From the NCBI GenBank assembly GCA_946965045.2, contig OX337233.1, positions 682,001 through 746,000 on the forward strand: a DNA stretch of 64,000 nt. Direction: 5' to 3'. This document shows, piece by piece, positions 1 through 10,272 of this stretch. The notes under the pieces were generated by a model, which worked only from the letters and a program-made list of their open reading frames with translations, did no database searches and was not told the origin of the DNA. The position numbers were made by a program, and so were the translations under genes. How positions within the stretch are numbered: position 1 is the first letter of the stretch; every line of letters starts with the position of its first letter. Origin of the DNA: Epithemia pelagica (taxonomy: Eukaryota > Bacillariophyta > Bacillariophyceae > Surirellales > Surirellaceae).

Positions 1-1
1 A

Positions 2-2674
2 ATTTGCCATGATATATGGCAAGGGCACAGGAAAGATATCCTGGGAATATGCATTTTCCTGGTCGACCCAAGGAACTGTGCAATGTACAGGATCCCTCTG
101 GGATTGTGTGAAGTAGCTGGGCATTCTGCGGCCGCTGTCGCAAAGCACACCCTGGATATACTCGGATCGGTTGGTTTCACACAACGGGATTTGTCTTCGT
201 CAGTGAACGATAATACGAATGCTGCTGTTTTAGCAGGAAAATATATCGTCGGTAATCAGACCGGCGGGAAATGTGACATGCACCGTGCTGAGTTGATCCT
301 GAAACACGGAACTGGTATTGCTGTGCGGCGCCGTGGTGGCTCAATTCAGGACGAGTTCCCTGACTTTGTCAAAGTCTACAAGGCCGCTCTCAAACTTGTG
401 GCATTGGTAATGAACAAGCGTACCAAAAAGTTCGAGGAAATTCGCCAATATGCAGCAAAGCACAACATGGTCGCAATCGAATTACCCATTCCAAATTCTA
501 CCCGTGTCAATGGTTGTGTGATCATGTTCCACGGTCTGTTGAGAATGAAGTTTGTTTTTGATTCTTACTACGCAAAGGAATCTCCTGACAATGAGTTTAA
601 GCGTGGTTATCTAACAAAGCAACAGTGGCAAGCAATTGCCGAATTTGAAGCAATACTGGCTCCTCTAAGGCATTGTGCCATGACTCTACAATCAGATGAC
701 CCATCATCATCTGCCGGTTCCTTGTTGGAGATTTTTGGATGCAAACATGGTATTGAATGCCATAAGAAAGAAGGTGTTCGAGTGCTTACTGTCAATCCAT
801 CGGATGACAACCTGGATTTCCAACGATGGGATGCAAAGCCAACCATAGAGAAGCTCAAGGGAAAGCGAAACAAGATCCAGTATGCAAATCTACTTGCCTC
901 TTCCAAAGTCTTAATCAATCGCCTACTAAGGGAGTTCCGAACATACATGATGGCCGGCGACGACGTCCATGCAGAGAATGCGATTTGCGGACACCCCTTC
1001 CTATGCGCAATGGCACCCAGTGTTCTACAGTCAATTTCTATTTACAACGCCAACGATGTTGAGAGGTTGAAGAAGAATTTTGTTACCGACATGGTGACAA
1101 AATTCTATGTTCCAAAGAGATCTGGGCAGCCAACAACCCAGTCTAACGTTGCAAGAGCGGTGGCAGAGGGTGAAAGCCATCCTGAATCAGAGTCAGATTC
1201 GGATGATGACAGTGTTGTTGGTATGTTTAGTATCTTTAAGAAGCATAACCAAACACAGGAGTTGGCTGCCACGGTACTGCAAACCTATCAAGCGGGACAG
1301 AATCCTACCCCTGCCCCTGCTACACCAGTCACTGACAAGGATAACTTGTACACCGAATGTGAGAAAGAATTCAACAGCTACAAAGACTTCTGCAATCGAA
1401 TGATTGCCAAGAATTGGGAGAAGTTGATCCGGGAATATCCAACGCCTTTGTTCTCAGAAGAAGAGCCCAAATGGACCCCAGCCGAGAAAAAGAAGTTCGT
1501 GAAAGCATGCAACTCAACCGAGTTCAATAGGGTGAGCAAGTATTTTGATGTTCTTAAATGGTGGTCCGTGAACAAGGGCAATTTCAGCAAAGTCTTCCCG
1601 AGTGCGGTAATCTGGTTGTCAAAGCCGTCCACAAATGCATTCCAGGAGAGGATTTTTTCTTCTTCTTCCTGGTTTGACAGCAACCGGCTAATGCGTCGTC
1701 AGAGCAAGAAGCACTTTGAGGTCCGAACAATGGAACTGGTCACGCGCAAGGTGAGAGAGGAAATCAAGAAAAATGAAGAACTATTAGAGGGGAACCAGTG
1801 GAATCCCATTACAGTCGATGACAATGAGAATGAGCAGGAAGAAGAACCCGCGTCGGTCCCCACTGATCAACAAACAAGTGCTGCTGCTGGGGCTGTGGAC
1901 AATGTAGCTCGTACCAATAATCAACAAACAAACAACGCTATTGCCATCGCTCCCATTGAGGAGGGTACTGCGGATGATGATGAGGTGGCAGTGGTGGAAG
2001 ATGATCGAGATTTAACAGATGGAACATTCAAGGGTGATATGAAACGACTTGAAAAACTGCTCAAGGGTGTTGAGACTATGGACAAGCATCATGAGTCAGG
2101 AACTGAAGGACTCGAGGGGGTCATAGGATGCGAGTATAAGTTCAAGTCAAGCGACACAGATATGGACAAAGAAGAGACTTACGATGAAGTGGAACTACTA
2201 GATCTCGTGGACAAGAATGATGTGGACCAAATGTCAGTCATGGGTAGATTGAAGAGAGACGATGACCCATTTGCTTGTGACGATGATTCCTGCATCATCG
2301 AAGAAATAGAAGAACAGCAGTTCTTCTTTAAGGCGACCATGAATGTCACAGATTCGTCATTGCCTGGAGCTTCGGGCCAGGTCACGACTATGTCCACAAC
2401 AGCTTCTAAGGGATCAAACTCGGGCCAGGACACAGGCAATCAATCTGTTAAAACTCCAGTAACAAAATCGTCCAAGAGAAAGGCAATCGGCAGTGGTACC
2501 AGGTCTGCAAGTTCCAAGAGTTCGAAACGGATGCGCCAGCAGTCCATTGGTACCATTACAACCAGTTCCGGTCCAAAGACGAAAGTATCTTCTAAAAAGG
2601 CACCTCCTGAACATCGAATGCAACAAGAGCAACAACAGGAACGACGAGTGAGTCCCCGGAAAAAGGACAAGTAA
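2..2674 (+). CDS. hAT transposase (5'-partial, reading frame open to window edge)
   Basis: The frame is open from base 2, so the first ATG at 83 is probably internal and the N-terminus (usually a BED zinc finger) is outside the window. Early on there is a D-N-T-N-A-A-V catalytic-type motif followed by C-D-M-H-R-A-E-L-I-L, which matches the hAT 'DN...C..H.LNL' region. At about codons 486-560 from the ATG is a hATC dimerisation domain: V-L-K-W-W, a Pro-rich stretch, P-S-T-N-A-F-Q-E-R-I-F-S, then the R-L-M tail. Hydrophobic and acidic low-complexity sequence and a basic Ser/Lys/Arg tail follow. hAT transposases excise and reinsert the element by a hairpin mechanism in the nucleus. No disablement is seen in this part. 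Confidence 0.85.
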   Translation: MCHDIWQGHRKDILGICIFLVDPRNCAMYRIPLGLCEVAGHSAAAVAKHTLDILGSVGFTQRDLSSSVNDNTNAAVLAGKYIVGNQTGGKCDMHRAELILKHGTGIAVRRRGGSIQDEFPDFVKVYKAALKLVALVMNKRTKKFEEIRQYAAKHNMVAIELPIPNSTRVNGCVIMFHGLLRMKFVFDSYYAKESPDNEFKRGYLTKQQWQAIAEFEAILAPLRHCAMTLQSDDPSSSAGSLLEIFGCKHGIECHKKEGVRVLTVNPSDDNLDFQRWDAKPTIEKLKGKRNKIQYANLLASSKVLINRLLREFRTYMMAGDDVHAENAICGHPFLCAMAPSVLQSISIYNANDVERLKKNFVTDMVTKFYVPKRSGQPTTQSNVARAVAEGESHPESESDSDDDSVVGMFSIFKKHNQTQELAATVLQTYQAGQNPTPAPATPVTDKDNLYTECEKEFNSYKDFCNRMIAKNWEKLIREYPTPLFSEEEPKWTPAEKKKFVKACNSTEFNRVSKYFDVLKWWSVNKGNFSKVFPSAVIWLSKPSTNAFQERIFSSSSWFDSNRLMRRQSKKHFEVRTMELVTRKVREEIKKNEELLEGNQWNPITVDDNENEQEEEPASVPTDQQTSAAAGAVDNVARTNNQQTNNAIAIAPIEEGTADDDEVAVVEDDRDLTDGTFKGDMKRLEKLLKGVETMDKHHESGTEGLEGVIGCEYKFKSSDTDMDKEETYDEVELLDLVDKNDVDQMSVMGRLKRDDDPFACDDDSCIIEEIEEQQFFFKATMNVTDSSLPGASGQVTTMSTTASKGSNSGQDTGNQSVKTPVTKSSKRKAIGSGTRSASSKSSKRMRQQSIGTITTSSGPKTKVSSKKAPPEHRMQQEQQQERRVSPRKKDK

Positions 2675-2780
2675 AAGTCCAAGTAATTTCAGACATGCAT
2701 ACCCTAAAAATCCAACTCCATGACGAGGATTGATTAAAAGATAATGAAGTAGTGAGTAGTTCCATGAAGCAATTCTATTA

Positions 2781-4649
2781 TTATATGCTGTAGGACCTAT
2801 ATATACGAATGAAGTTGTTGTATAGGTTGTAGATTTGTTTTTTGTTCGGTAGACGGCGGTCCTTATCAAGGCGTCTGACGGTGAAATCCATATGAGCGTC
2901 AGTGCATTTCCATCTAGTAGCTGGATTTTGTAACAATTGGCCAAAGGAACCGAACATTGGATTGATGGATTGCCATTCGTCTTTCGGTAGCCAAGATTCC
3001 AGGATGCAAGAGCCGAGATCAGGGTCGCTTATCGTTTTTGGGATCCAACCAAGGGCAATGGAACATCTCAGCACATGGACATCTGTTGGTATGCCATCAT
3101 TGCGGTCAAAGGCAAAATCTAACGCGATGGTCGCTGTCTTGTACCCAATTCCATGAATTGTCACCAATTCATCCACGGTGATTGTAGAGGGGATAATCCC
3201 ATTGTGATTTTGTAAAAAGTAATCCGCTGCATTGACAATGTTCTCTGCATTCTGGAAATACCGACCAGATTCAGATAGCAGTGAGCAAAGCATATCCATT
3301 CCAAAGTTTTGGGCGATTTCAATGGTGGCCTTGCTGGAAACAAAACCAGATTGAAAAATCCGAGGAACCAAAGTAGCCAGTTGCCTGTCGCTAGTGCTGG
3401 AGCTCATCAATATCACTACAAGGCACATGAAGGCACGGTCACAGTCTGCTGTTAGGTTGTCATCAATCCAACACCTCCAACTGTCCCGTGGAGATGATAA
3501 TCCACAACTCAAGAAGTAGACATGTAAGGACTGCAAGTACCGAAGGTCCTCTGTCCATTTTTCAATTTCAACTGGCGTGTGAGAGGGTATTTTGGATTTG
3601 TTGTATCTCGGCATTCCTCCAGCCTTTGTCTTGGGTTTTTCGCCAGGCATATGCCTACCAGTGTTAAGATAACTAGTGGCCTGTCGAGCCTTTGAAGATT
3701 GTTGTATTAACGCTGCAGTGTGGGCATGTTGTCCACGTGTACAAATCCGGGGAGGAAAGTTTGGAGATTTTGGTGTTGAAGGGGGGTTGCATAGAACAGA
3801 TTTGTCGGAGTTGTCGGCATCTGCTTGGGTGGGTGGGGAAGGGGAAGTGACAATAGTGTCATCCATAGCATTTGCTTGGTCATTGTTCGCACAGTCAGGT
3901 TGATTTTCACAGGTATGGTCATTATCCTCCAGGGTGGGATGCATTTCACGGGCAACTTGTTGCAGGAGATATGATAGAGAGGGGGGATAAATAGGTTGTC
4001 CTTCAAGCATTTTGTTGTGTACCGAAATGGATGCATCCTCGCGAATCAGCCAGACAAGGAGAGCATCTGAAACATCTGATTCGGTAATTTCACTCTGATT
4101 GTTATGTGACAGATGATCCTCTACAAAAGAATGAGCGGCATCGTATGAATGGTCTTGATTTATAAGAAACGTAGGAGAACAAGAGCATAGAAGGGAAAGA
4201 TAGGGAAGATCATCCTGTGGGGGAGAGACGTGATATCGTCGGGATATGTTGGTTGAGTTTGCTTGTGGAGAGTTGAGATTGGGCAATACACTGTGGTCAA
4301 CCAGTAGCGACATAAGATGCAGGAAATGTCCCATGGAAATGGTTTGTTTGACTGCACATGTATGACTGGAAAGTTTGTTGAGAGGACCGGTGGAGTATCG
4401 GACATCTGCGTCTTCTCGAATCATCCATACAAGAATTGTGTCCTTTATGGCTTCGATTCTTGATTCAAAGGACTCCGAATCTGGTATAGAAATCTCTTGA
4501 GTGATAAATTCAAAAAAGGAAAAGGGAGCGTGTGTCAATGCAACAATTGGTTGACAGGTAACTTCAAGAGAGATGGTTTCTTTGTCCATTCTTCCCAACT
4601 CTTCGGCATGATGGTTGCTTCTGTTTTTTGGTGTGTAGCCTGCAGCCAT
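2781..4649 (-). CDS. HhH-GPD (endonuclease III-like) DNA glycosylase inside the hAT element
   Basis: About 622 aa from the first in-frame ATG at 4649; a GTG codon extends ten codons further. The N-terminal two thirds are unlike anything I recognise, with two similar stretches of the form 'ILVWMIREDADV' and 'LLVWLIREDASI', which suggests an internal repeat. The C-terminal third carries a helix-hairpin-helix-GPD domain. It has T-I-H-G-I-G-Y-K-T-A with the catalytic-type Lys (about residue 504), then P-T-D-V-H-V with the Asp (about 523), matching endonuclease III G-V-G-R-K-T-A...V-D-T-H. The four-Cys iron-sulfur loop of endonuclease III is not evident. Family members remove damaged or modified bases (Nth, MutY, plant DME/ROS1). 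Its place inside a transposon is unusual; the role is unknown. Confidence 0.75.
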   Translation of the reverse strand: MAAGYTPKNRSNHHAEELGRMDKETISLEVTCQPIVALTHAPFSFFEFITQEISIPDSESFESRIEAIKDTILVWMIREDADVRYSTGPLNKLSSHTCAVKQTISMGHFLHLMSLLVDHSVLPNLNSPQANSTNISRRYHVSPPQDDLPYLSLLCSCSPTFLINQDHSYDAAHSFVEDHLSHNNQSEITESDVSDALLVWLIREDASISVHNKMLEGQPIYPPSLSYLLQQVAREMHPTLEDNDHTCENQPDCANNDQANAMDDTIVTSPSPPTQADADNSDKSVLCNPPSTPKSPNFPPRICTRGQHAHTAALIQQSSKARQATSYLNTGRHMPGEKPKTKAGGMPRYNKSKIPSHTPVEIEKWTEDLRYLQSLHVYFLSCGLSSPRDSWRCWIDDNLTADCDRAFMCLVVILMSSSTSDRQLATLVPRIFQSGFVSSKATIEIAQNFGMDMLCSLLSESGRYFQNAENIVNAADYFLQNHNGIIPSTITVDELVTIHGIGYKTATIALDFAFDRNDGIPTDVHVLRCSIALGWIPKTISDPDLGSCILESWLPKDEWQSINPMFGSFGQLLQNPATRWKCTDAHMDFTVRRLDKDRRLPNKKQIYNLYNNFIRIYRSYSI

Positions 4650-4784
4650 TGCACTTTTGGGTGTCGTAATCAAATACACTTTCTTGAAGGAATTATATTC
4701 TTAAATACAGAATGATATCACACAAGCAGGGGTGTGTGGGAGATGAGGAGTGGGCGATGGGTCGATACATGTATCGTAAGGAAC

Positions 4785-5205
4785 GCTTAATTTCGTTCAT
4801 TATTCGGGAATTGAAATGAAATTGAAGAGGGAATTGAGAATTCCATTGCAGGATAAACGGGAATTGAGCATTTCCATTCAATTTCCATATGGTGAGATTT
4901 GGGAATTGAGAATTCAATTCCATTCCGTGTGTATGTAGATCCGAAATTGATGATTCAATTTCATTCCTAAGATTCCATGGGAGGACTTGACCATTTCAAT
5001 TCAATTTGAAATAATATTGTCGGTGAAATTTAATATTCTAATTCAATTGAATGGAAGTGCTATTCTGGAATTTTGTATTCTATTTTATTCGCATGCTTTG
5101 GAGAGAGAAATTATGAATTCAAATTTCATTGCACAGTTTCCACGATTAGGAATTAATTATTTTAATTTCAATTCAAATACTTCATTTTGGAAATTCCAAA
5201 CCCTG
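4785..5205. repeat. hAT subterminal repeat region
   Basis: Very AT-rich sequence in which the motif GAATTGA / TCAATTC and variants (GGAATTGAAATG, TTCAATTTCAAT) recur many times in both orientations. hAT transposases bind such subterminal repeats near each end. The array ends in the CAGGG terminus at 5205. No gene is seen. Confidence 0.7.
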
Positions 5206-5741
5206 CTCCGCTTCAAGCGGATAGAATAGGAGGTATTAGTAGTCATAAGATGGAGTTTGGACGGTTGATTGCTGATCGACGACAAAAGGTTGTTGTTAAG
5301 CCAAAGATCATAGGCGAGCTGAAACTAGTTTTAGAATTACAGAAATACCTAGCGGATATGCAAAGATACCCCATTTCCTGGTCGCCTTTGCAACCCAAGC
5401 CCACAATAGAATTCTCAGTCTCCGATCTTTGTAATTCAACCACTGTACGTGGGGGTCCCATAACCCAGAAGAAGGGTCAATGGGTTATTCATGCGTCTTT
5501 TTTTGGACGGAGGGAGTACATGGGATGGTTCTCCGTCCGGTGAGAAGTCCCTTGGGAAGTCCCTTGGCAAGAGCAACAAAGAAGTTTGCCTTTGTACCAT
5601 CCCTCCATTCTTTCTTGTGAAGTGCATTGAAAGAGGACAGGAGAGACAAAATCAGAACACCCTGGATAGAAACAAGACTTTGATCATTGGTGCCTTTTCC
5701 AGGTCGTGATTGAAGAAAAGAGAGAGAGGTTTTATACTAAC
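5206..5741. other. intergenic host DNA between transposon end and cold-shock gene
   Basis: A 118-codon open frame crosses the transposon end (5187-5543, +), but its start lies inside the terminal repeat and I recognise no domain in it. It is not called as a gene. I see nothing else. Confidence 0.5.
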
Positions 5742-8021
5742 TCATTCAATGTCCAGCTGCTCATCGTATAATTCCCACTTTTTTGTCGTATCTGCGTATT
5801 TCCAATTAACACACTCTTCAAATATCTCCTTGTTTCGCACATGAACTGTAACTTCCCAATTCTTGTTGTCAACTTGAATCCCTCCCTCTGGGCACTGATA
5901 GTTTTGGGCTAAAGCTTCGTCCTTGAACTCAATTCCCAGTGTGACTGCATACCGGTTGTCATTGTCTGCTTGTCTGCGCGCTGAGGACGATTTGAAACTT
6001 AGTCGAAGCAAAGGGATTTTTTCATCGGTGTTGAGACCGTCCAACATTTGATGGAATGGCCAAGAAGCTGCGATCATGTTGTTTTCGTCGTTTTGGTACG
6101 CTTTGTTCTTTGCTTTGTCGTGAAGATGACATTTGTAGTGTTTCAAACCAAGTTGCCGGATGTCGACCGATTGATACATAACAAGAGGCGAGTTGTCCTC
6201 AACCGCCTCCGTGATTGGGACAGATATGCGATAAGATCTCAGCATGTTGAGATCACCACATGGAGACTCTGACGCGCTGGGGTCGTAGTCCAGCAGAGTG
6301 AACCGTTGAAAATCACGGGGCAAAACAACCTCCAGGGGCTCTTTTGGGGCAACGTTGACACCAGCAAGATTCACCAGCTCCTTGTGCATTTCCCAGGAGT
6401 TCAATTCGTTTTGAAAATCGCACGCCTTGTCGTAGCTTCTAAAATAGGCCTTGATTGTCAGATCGTTGTTCGAGTAAGTCACGCTAACACCATGACCCTC
6501 CGCTTCGGAGTAGCCTCCATGGTGACGCTCCAGCAACTTGTAAATGTTCCCTCTGGCACCCGCACAGGACAAGGCTCCAAAGACGGAGGCTCTGACCTCG
6601 TATCCAACAGCCGCAACCTTCTTTTTAATGAACCTGTACCTGCCTTTAGGAATAATTTTATCCTGCGCAAAAACGACGGAATTGTCTTCTAAGTTTCGCA
6701 GATACCCAGGACCGTAGAATTGAATAATATCCGACAGCTTTTCGCCATGCTCGAAGTTCACGGCATCACCGTCTTCAAATTGAACACTGGCTTGAGTGTT
6801 TCCCATACGATTGCCCAAGACAATGCCCTTGTTGGAAATTTGCGTCCTCAAGTCTTCACTAAAGTGCGAATGAAAGGGCGGTTCTCGCGGTGTACTGCTG
6901 TTGTTACTTGTGGCTCCTCCTTCGCCGGCGGTCCCTTCACCTTCGGCACTACTATTGGTTCGTCGATTGCCTCCATTGGTGCGTCGATTGTTGTTGCCGC
7001 CGCCGGGTCCACCGCGCGACGAACGACCCCGTCCTCGTCCCCCATTCTTGGCATCTGTTGGGGCACTGCCTCCTTCGGGTTCGGCGGCCGCCGCAGCCGC
7101 ATCGTCAGCGGCATCACCCTCGCCCGACGTTGGTCGATTGCGTCGAGGTTGACGAGGCGGCGGCACAATGGGACTTCCATCCCGATTGGTCACATTGACC
7201 GCCTTGAGACGACCGGAATCGGCTTCTTTTTCCACATCAAATTTCACTTCGGAATCGTCCTGGAAACAATGAGCGAACGAACCAAACAAACAACACAGAG
7301 GTGAGTACTTCTAGCCTGGAGAAAGCACAGTGTTGCTGTTGCTGTTTCATGGGGCATCACAGAACGACACAATCCACGAACGACGCCACACAATTTACAA
7401 TCGAGCCATGGTCAACACGAAACCAAGCAGGCCGTTGCATCGAGCACAATTTAACGGTACTGCTTCCAGAAACCAAAGAAATTGTAGTTTCTTGGTCGCT
7501 TCCAACTTGATAGGCAGATATATTTCTTCCTTATTCCATTACGAAGATTTCTTTTTTTCTCCTTTCCCCATTGCTTCATTCATCCCCACACAAGAGCAAT
7601 TTGGCAGGTCTTGATTTGTCGCTTGTCGTCGAAACGATTTGGAAGGTATAAACACCATGTTCCTTGGTATCTTTCCTTGATTCGTTCTTGACAAATTATA
7701 CAGTCTCTTGCCTTGGCCGACGAAATGCGTTCCGGAATGGTTCTCACGCTCCCAGGGCCCACCGCAACACACTCACAGACATTTACTTCTCTCATGCGCG
7801 CGAGACAAACACACACACGCATGACGACACGTATTATGACTCACCGCCAAGGTTCGAAATTGTCCATTGGTGACAATGCCCGTTTGATGGACAAAAATTT
7901 CTTCCGTCAAGGTCGAATTCATGGGTGTCAAGAATCCAAAGCCTTTGCGATTGGAAAACCACTTGACCGTCCCTTCGACACTGGTCATGTGAATCGTATT
8001 AGTATTGTTGGAATCGGTCAT
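5742..8021 (-). CDS. cold-shock domain protein with RGG linker and HNH-like C-terminal domain
   Basis: Two exons: 8021-7845 (59 codons, donor GTGAGT, phase 0) and 7259-5742 (acceptor TTTCCAG), giving about 564 aa with a 585-nt intron. Joining them restores one cold-shock fold: G-T-V-K-W-F, K-G-F-G-F (RNP1-like), E-I-F-V-H-Q-T (RNP2-like) in exon 1, then V-K-F-D-V and A-V-N-V-T in exon 2. Next comes a Gly/Arg/Asn-rich linker with RGRGR and RGGPGGG. In the C-terminal half, at about residues 430-470, is C-H-L-H-D, then D-E-N-N-M-I and W-P-F-H-Q-M-L-D-G. This resembles a beta-beta-alpha-metal (HNH) arrangement. Cold-shock domains bind single-stranded nucleic acid. A nuclease role for the C-terminus is inference. 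Confidence 0.8.
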
Positions 8022-8600
8022 GATTGCAAAAACTGACTAAAAATGACTACCAACCAAAACTCCAAAACAATGTAGATTGAGGAACAAGGGTGCCGGTAGA
8101 GACGAGACTGGAGCAAACAAGGGCACAAAAGTAAGACAACAGGAACCAGAGAGAGGAACCAAAACTTGTGTTGGCAGCAGCAGCAACAACAACAGCAACC
8201 ACTAACGACTCACTTGAAAGAACGCCACCAGAAGAAAAAATAGATCTTTTGTCGAAGAAAAGGTGTGCGGGGAAACAAGATGCTGCCACCACACCACGCC
8301 GTGTTGTGCTGCGTGGGCGTTTGTGTGTGTTCGGGTTTGCTCAATGGTTGGATGAGAGCGTGACAAGCAGTCCCGGTTCTGGCCCCGAACTCCACAGAGG
8401 ATGACCGATCTGCGACCATTCATGGGTTTCCCCGGAACGAACGTCCGCTACCCCTTCCTACCGACATGCAGAGGCATAGGTATCGTTCCATTTGCCGTGT
8501 GAGACCGCAATCTCTGTGTCATCCACCCAATATTATGGAATGAACAACGCCGTTCTAACTGGGGCTCTATGAGTATTATGTACAAATGTCTATGGAACGA
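8022..8600. other. promoter-side intergenic region, low complexity
   Basis: CAA/CAG-rich stretches and short overlapping open frames without recognisable domains. Probably the 5' region of the cold-shock gene and the 3' region of the next gene. No gene is called. Confidence 0.4.
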
Positions 8601-9413
8601 TTAGGAACTGTCGGGCACAGTCGTGGTGGTTGGTGGATCGGTTGTTCCAAAAAAGTCTTGTTTCCACGCCGCTGGATTGCGCGACTGCCATTGCCGACAG
8701 ACATGGCGTCGCACCGTTTTGCTGGCGGTCGTTTCGACCAATCGTCCATAGCGTTGGTCGGGCGACAAGCGCAATTCTTGTAGGGATCGACGATGACGAT
8801 GACGTTCATACTCGTGCACTGCGACGCAGGGGCCCTGACAATAGGTCCAGCCCAAACTCAAACAATACCCGCCCACCAAACAAGCCGGTGCATCACCCAC
8901 CACGACCGGATAGGACCGAATTTGCAAGGTGGAAAAGGAAACCTGACGATTCGTATTCGTACTGCGATTGGACGTGGAAGCCAGGCAACTGCGACGACGA
9001 CCACACGTCGAATCGGGAACCAAGCCGTCCGGTATTCTGTGTGGTTCCCCAGCTGGAGCAGCAGCAACCGTGGATTCGGAGCAAGGCGCAACGGGTGTCG
9101 TTACCGTCCCACCAGAGGCAGAATCTTGTGGTGGTGGTTCTTGTGGTTGTTCCTGGCCCTCCCTTTGCGTGGATCCAAGAGAAGCATGCTGCGCCTCCGA
9201 CTCGGATTCCGTGGTTGGGTCCATTTCGGGCTCGTCGTCCACGAATTGGCTCGTGCCAACTTCCTCACTGTGTTCCACCATTACCGGACAGGGAGGATCT
9301 GAAGAGGGAATCTTTTTCTCCTTCTGGAAGTCCTTTTGGTCACGGCTGCTAGTGTTGCTGGTGGTTCGTACCAAACACCGATGGACCAGCATGCTTCCTC
9401 GACGACGTCCCAT
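8601..9413 (-). CDS. diatom-type V-S-F / R-S-Y / G-D-x-P motif protein
   Basis: About 270 aa from the ATG at 9413. The open frame extends to 9758, but that part is a hydrophobic, repeat-coded stretch from AACC/CAA DNA and looks like 5' flank. The N-terminal half is Ser/Thr/Glu/Gln-rich. The conserved core is Q-V-S-F-S-T-L-Q-I-R-S-Y, V-V-G-D-A-P-A-C, L-S-L-G-W-T-Y, then V-H-E-Y-E-R-H-R-H-R-R. The same order of motifs occurs in the protein at 26709-27302, so the two are paralogues. From memory this block recurs across diatom proteomes without assigned function. No signal peptide or membrane segment is seen within the core. Confidence 0.65.
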   Translation of the reverse strand: MGRRRGSMLVHRCLVRTTSNTSSRDQKDFQKEKKIPSSDPPCPVMVEHSEEVGTSQFVDDEPEMDPTTESESEAQHASLGSTQREGQEQPQEPPPQDSASGGTVTTPVAPCSESTVAAAPAGEPHRIPDGLVPDSTCGRRRSCLASTSNRSTNTNRQVSFSTLQIRSYPVVVGDAPACLVGGYCLSLGWTYCQGPCVAVHEYERHRHRRSLQELRLSPDQRYGRLVETTASKTVRRHVCRQWQSRNPAAWKQDFFGTTDPPTTTTVPDSS

Positions 9414-9469
9414 GATTCCGACAATTCCGAGTGATGAAATATTCGTATATCGTCGTGTGACCTGGCGTG

Positions 9470-9612
9470 CATGGGCTTGTTGTTGTTGTTGTTGTTTGTG
9501 GGACGACGGACGCACAAACCAAACGGCAAGGAACCACAACCAACCACAACCACAACCAACCCAAACCAACCAACCAACAAGGAAACGACCCAACCAAACA
9601 AGGAAACCACCA
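9470..9612. repeat. AAC/AACC low-complexity tract
   Basis: (TTG)n at about 9477-9500 followed by an AACC/ACAACC/CCAA-rich strand to about 9610. Probably the upstream region of the gene at 8601-9413. Open frames here on both strands are composition artefacts. Confidence 0.6.
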
Positions 9613-10118
9613 AGCTCAAACAAACAGCCAAGGATGGGAAGCCCGCTTTGTGTGGTTGATCGTTGTGTCTTTGGATGGGTGTCGCTCTTCCAAGGACACA
9701 CACGAAACGCAAAAGTTGGCGTTGAGGAGGTTTGCGCCTTGTGTTCCAAAATGACCACACAACGAACAAAACGAATGGAAGGAAGGAAGGATGGATAGTT
9801 TTGGATGCGTCGTCAGTCCTCGCTGGTGGCACGCCGAGCTGCTCTAAGTGGAAGGAGTATTCCACATACAACTAGAGACCAGACGAATTTGGCCGGCGCT
9901 CTCCTCGTCCGTTGAAGCCGGACCGTATTCGATTCTCTAAGTATTTGTGAATATGGATCTACAAAATAGATTCGACGGACGAGGAGCGTCCGTTGCATCC
10001 GGGATCAAAGATCAAACCTACTCTTGTATTGTAGGTAGCAGCAACTGCTGCCGGCGGAACACAACGAACCAGAATGGAACTGCAAAAAGTGTCAATGGTC
10101 ATTCTCCCAGCGGCCACG

Positions 10119-10198
10119 ACGTGCTTCCGAGTGTTAAACGCGAACAACTTGGTCGCGGAAGCGCGCACGTCGGTCGACTCAATGTTCCAGTCCAGCGC
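10119..10198 (+). repeat. 80-bp dispersed repeat, copy 1
   Basis: Nearly matches 13019-13098 in the same orientation. Both share GACGTGCTTCCGAG, TTGGTCGCGGAAGCGCGCAC, GTCGGTCGACTCAAT and TTCCAGTCCA. Each contains an imperfect hairpin between CTTCCG and CGGAAG. Each lies upstream of a plus-strand gene. Confidence 0.7.
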
Positions 10199-10272
10199 GG
10201 GACCCATAGCTGCTCCAACTCCAAAGGACACTTGCAAGCCATACAACAGCACCCAAACCCCAAACAACCACC

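Larger units (their letters stand above)
1..5205. mobile_element. hAT-superfamily DNA transposon, right part (left end outside window)
   Basis: The segment holds a hAT transposase gene (+), a convergent HhH-GPD glycosylase-like gene (-) with 106 bp between their stops, then about 400 bp of AT-rich short repeats. It ends at 5205. Read inward on the minus strand, the terminus starts CAGGGTTTGGAATTTCC, the CAGGG form typical of hAT terminal inverted repeats. An 8-bp target duplication would be 5206-5213 (ctccgctt). The left terminus lies before base 1, so neither the inverted repeat pairing nor the target duplication can be checked here. That both genes belong to one element is inferred from their position inside this terminus. 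Confidence 0.7.

Noticed and set aside
6720-7304. Long plus-strand open frames opposite the cold-shock gene
   Set aside because: They are antisense to the RGG/Ala-rich coding region, with composition explained by GC-rich repeats; the minus strand has the domains.
8630-9798. Overlapping plus-strand frames of 169-276 codons
   Set aside because: Antisense to the VSF-motif gene and to AACC low-complexity DNA; no motif of their own.
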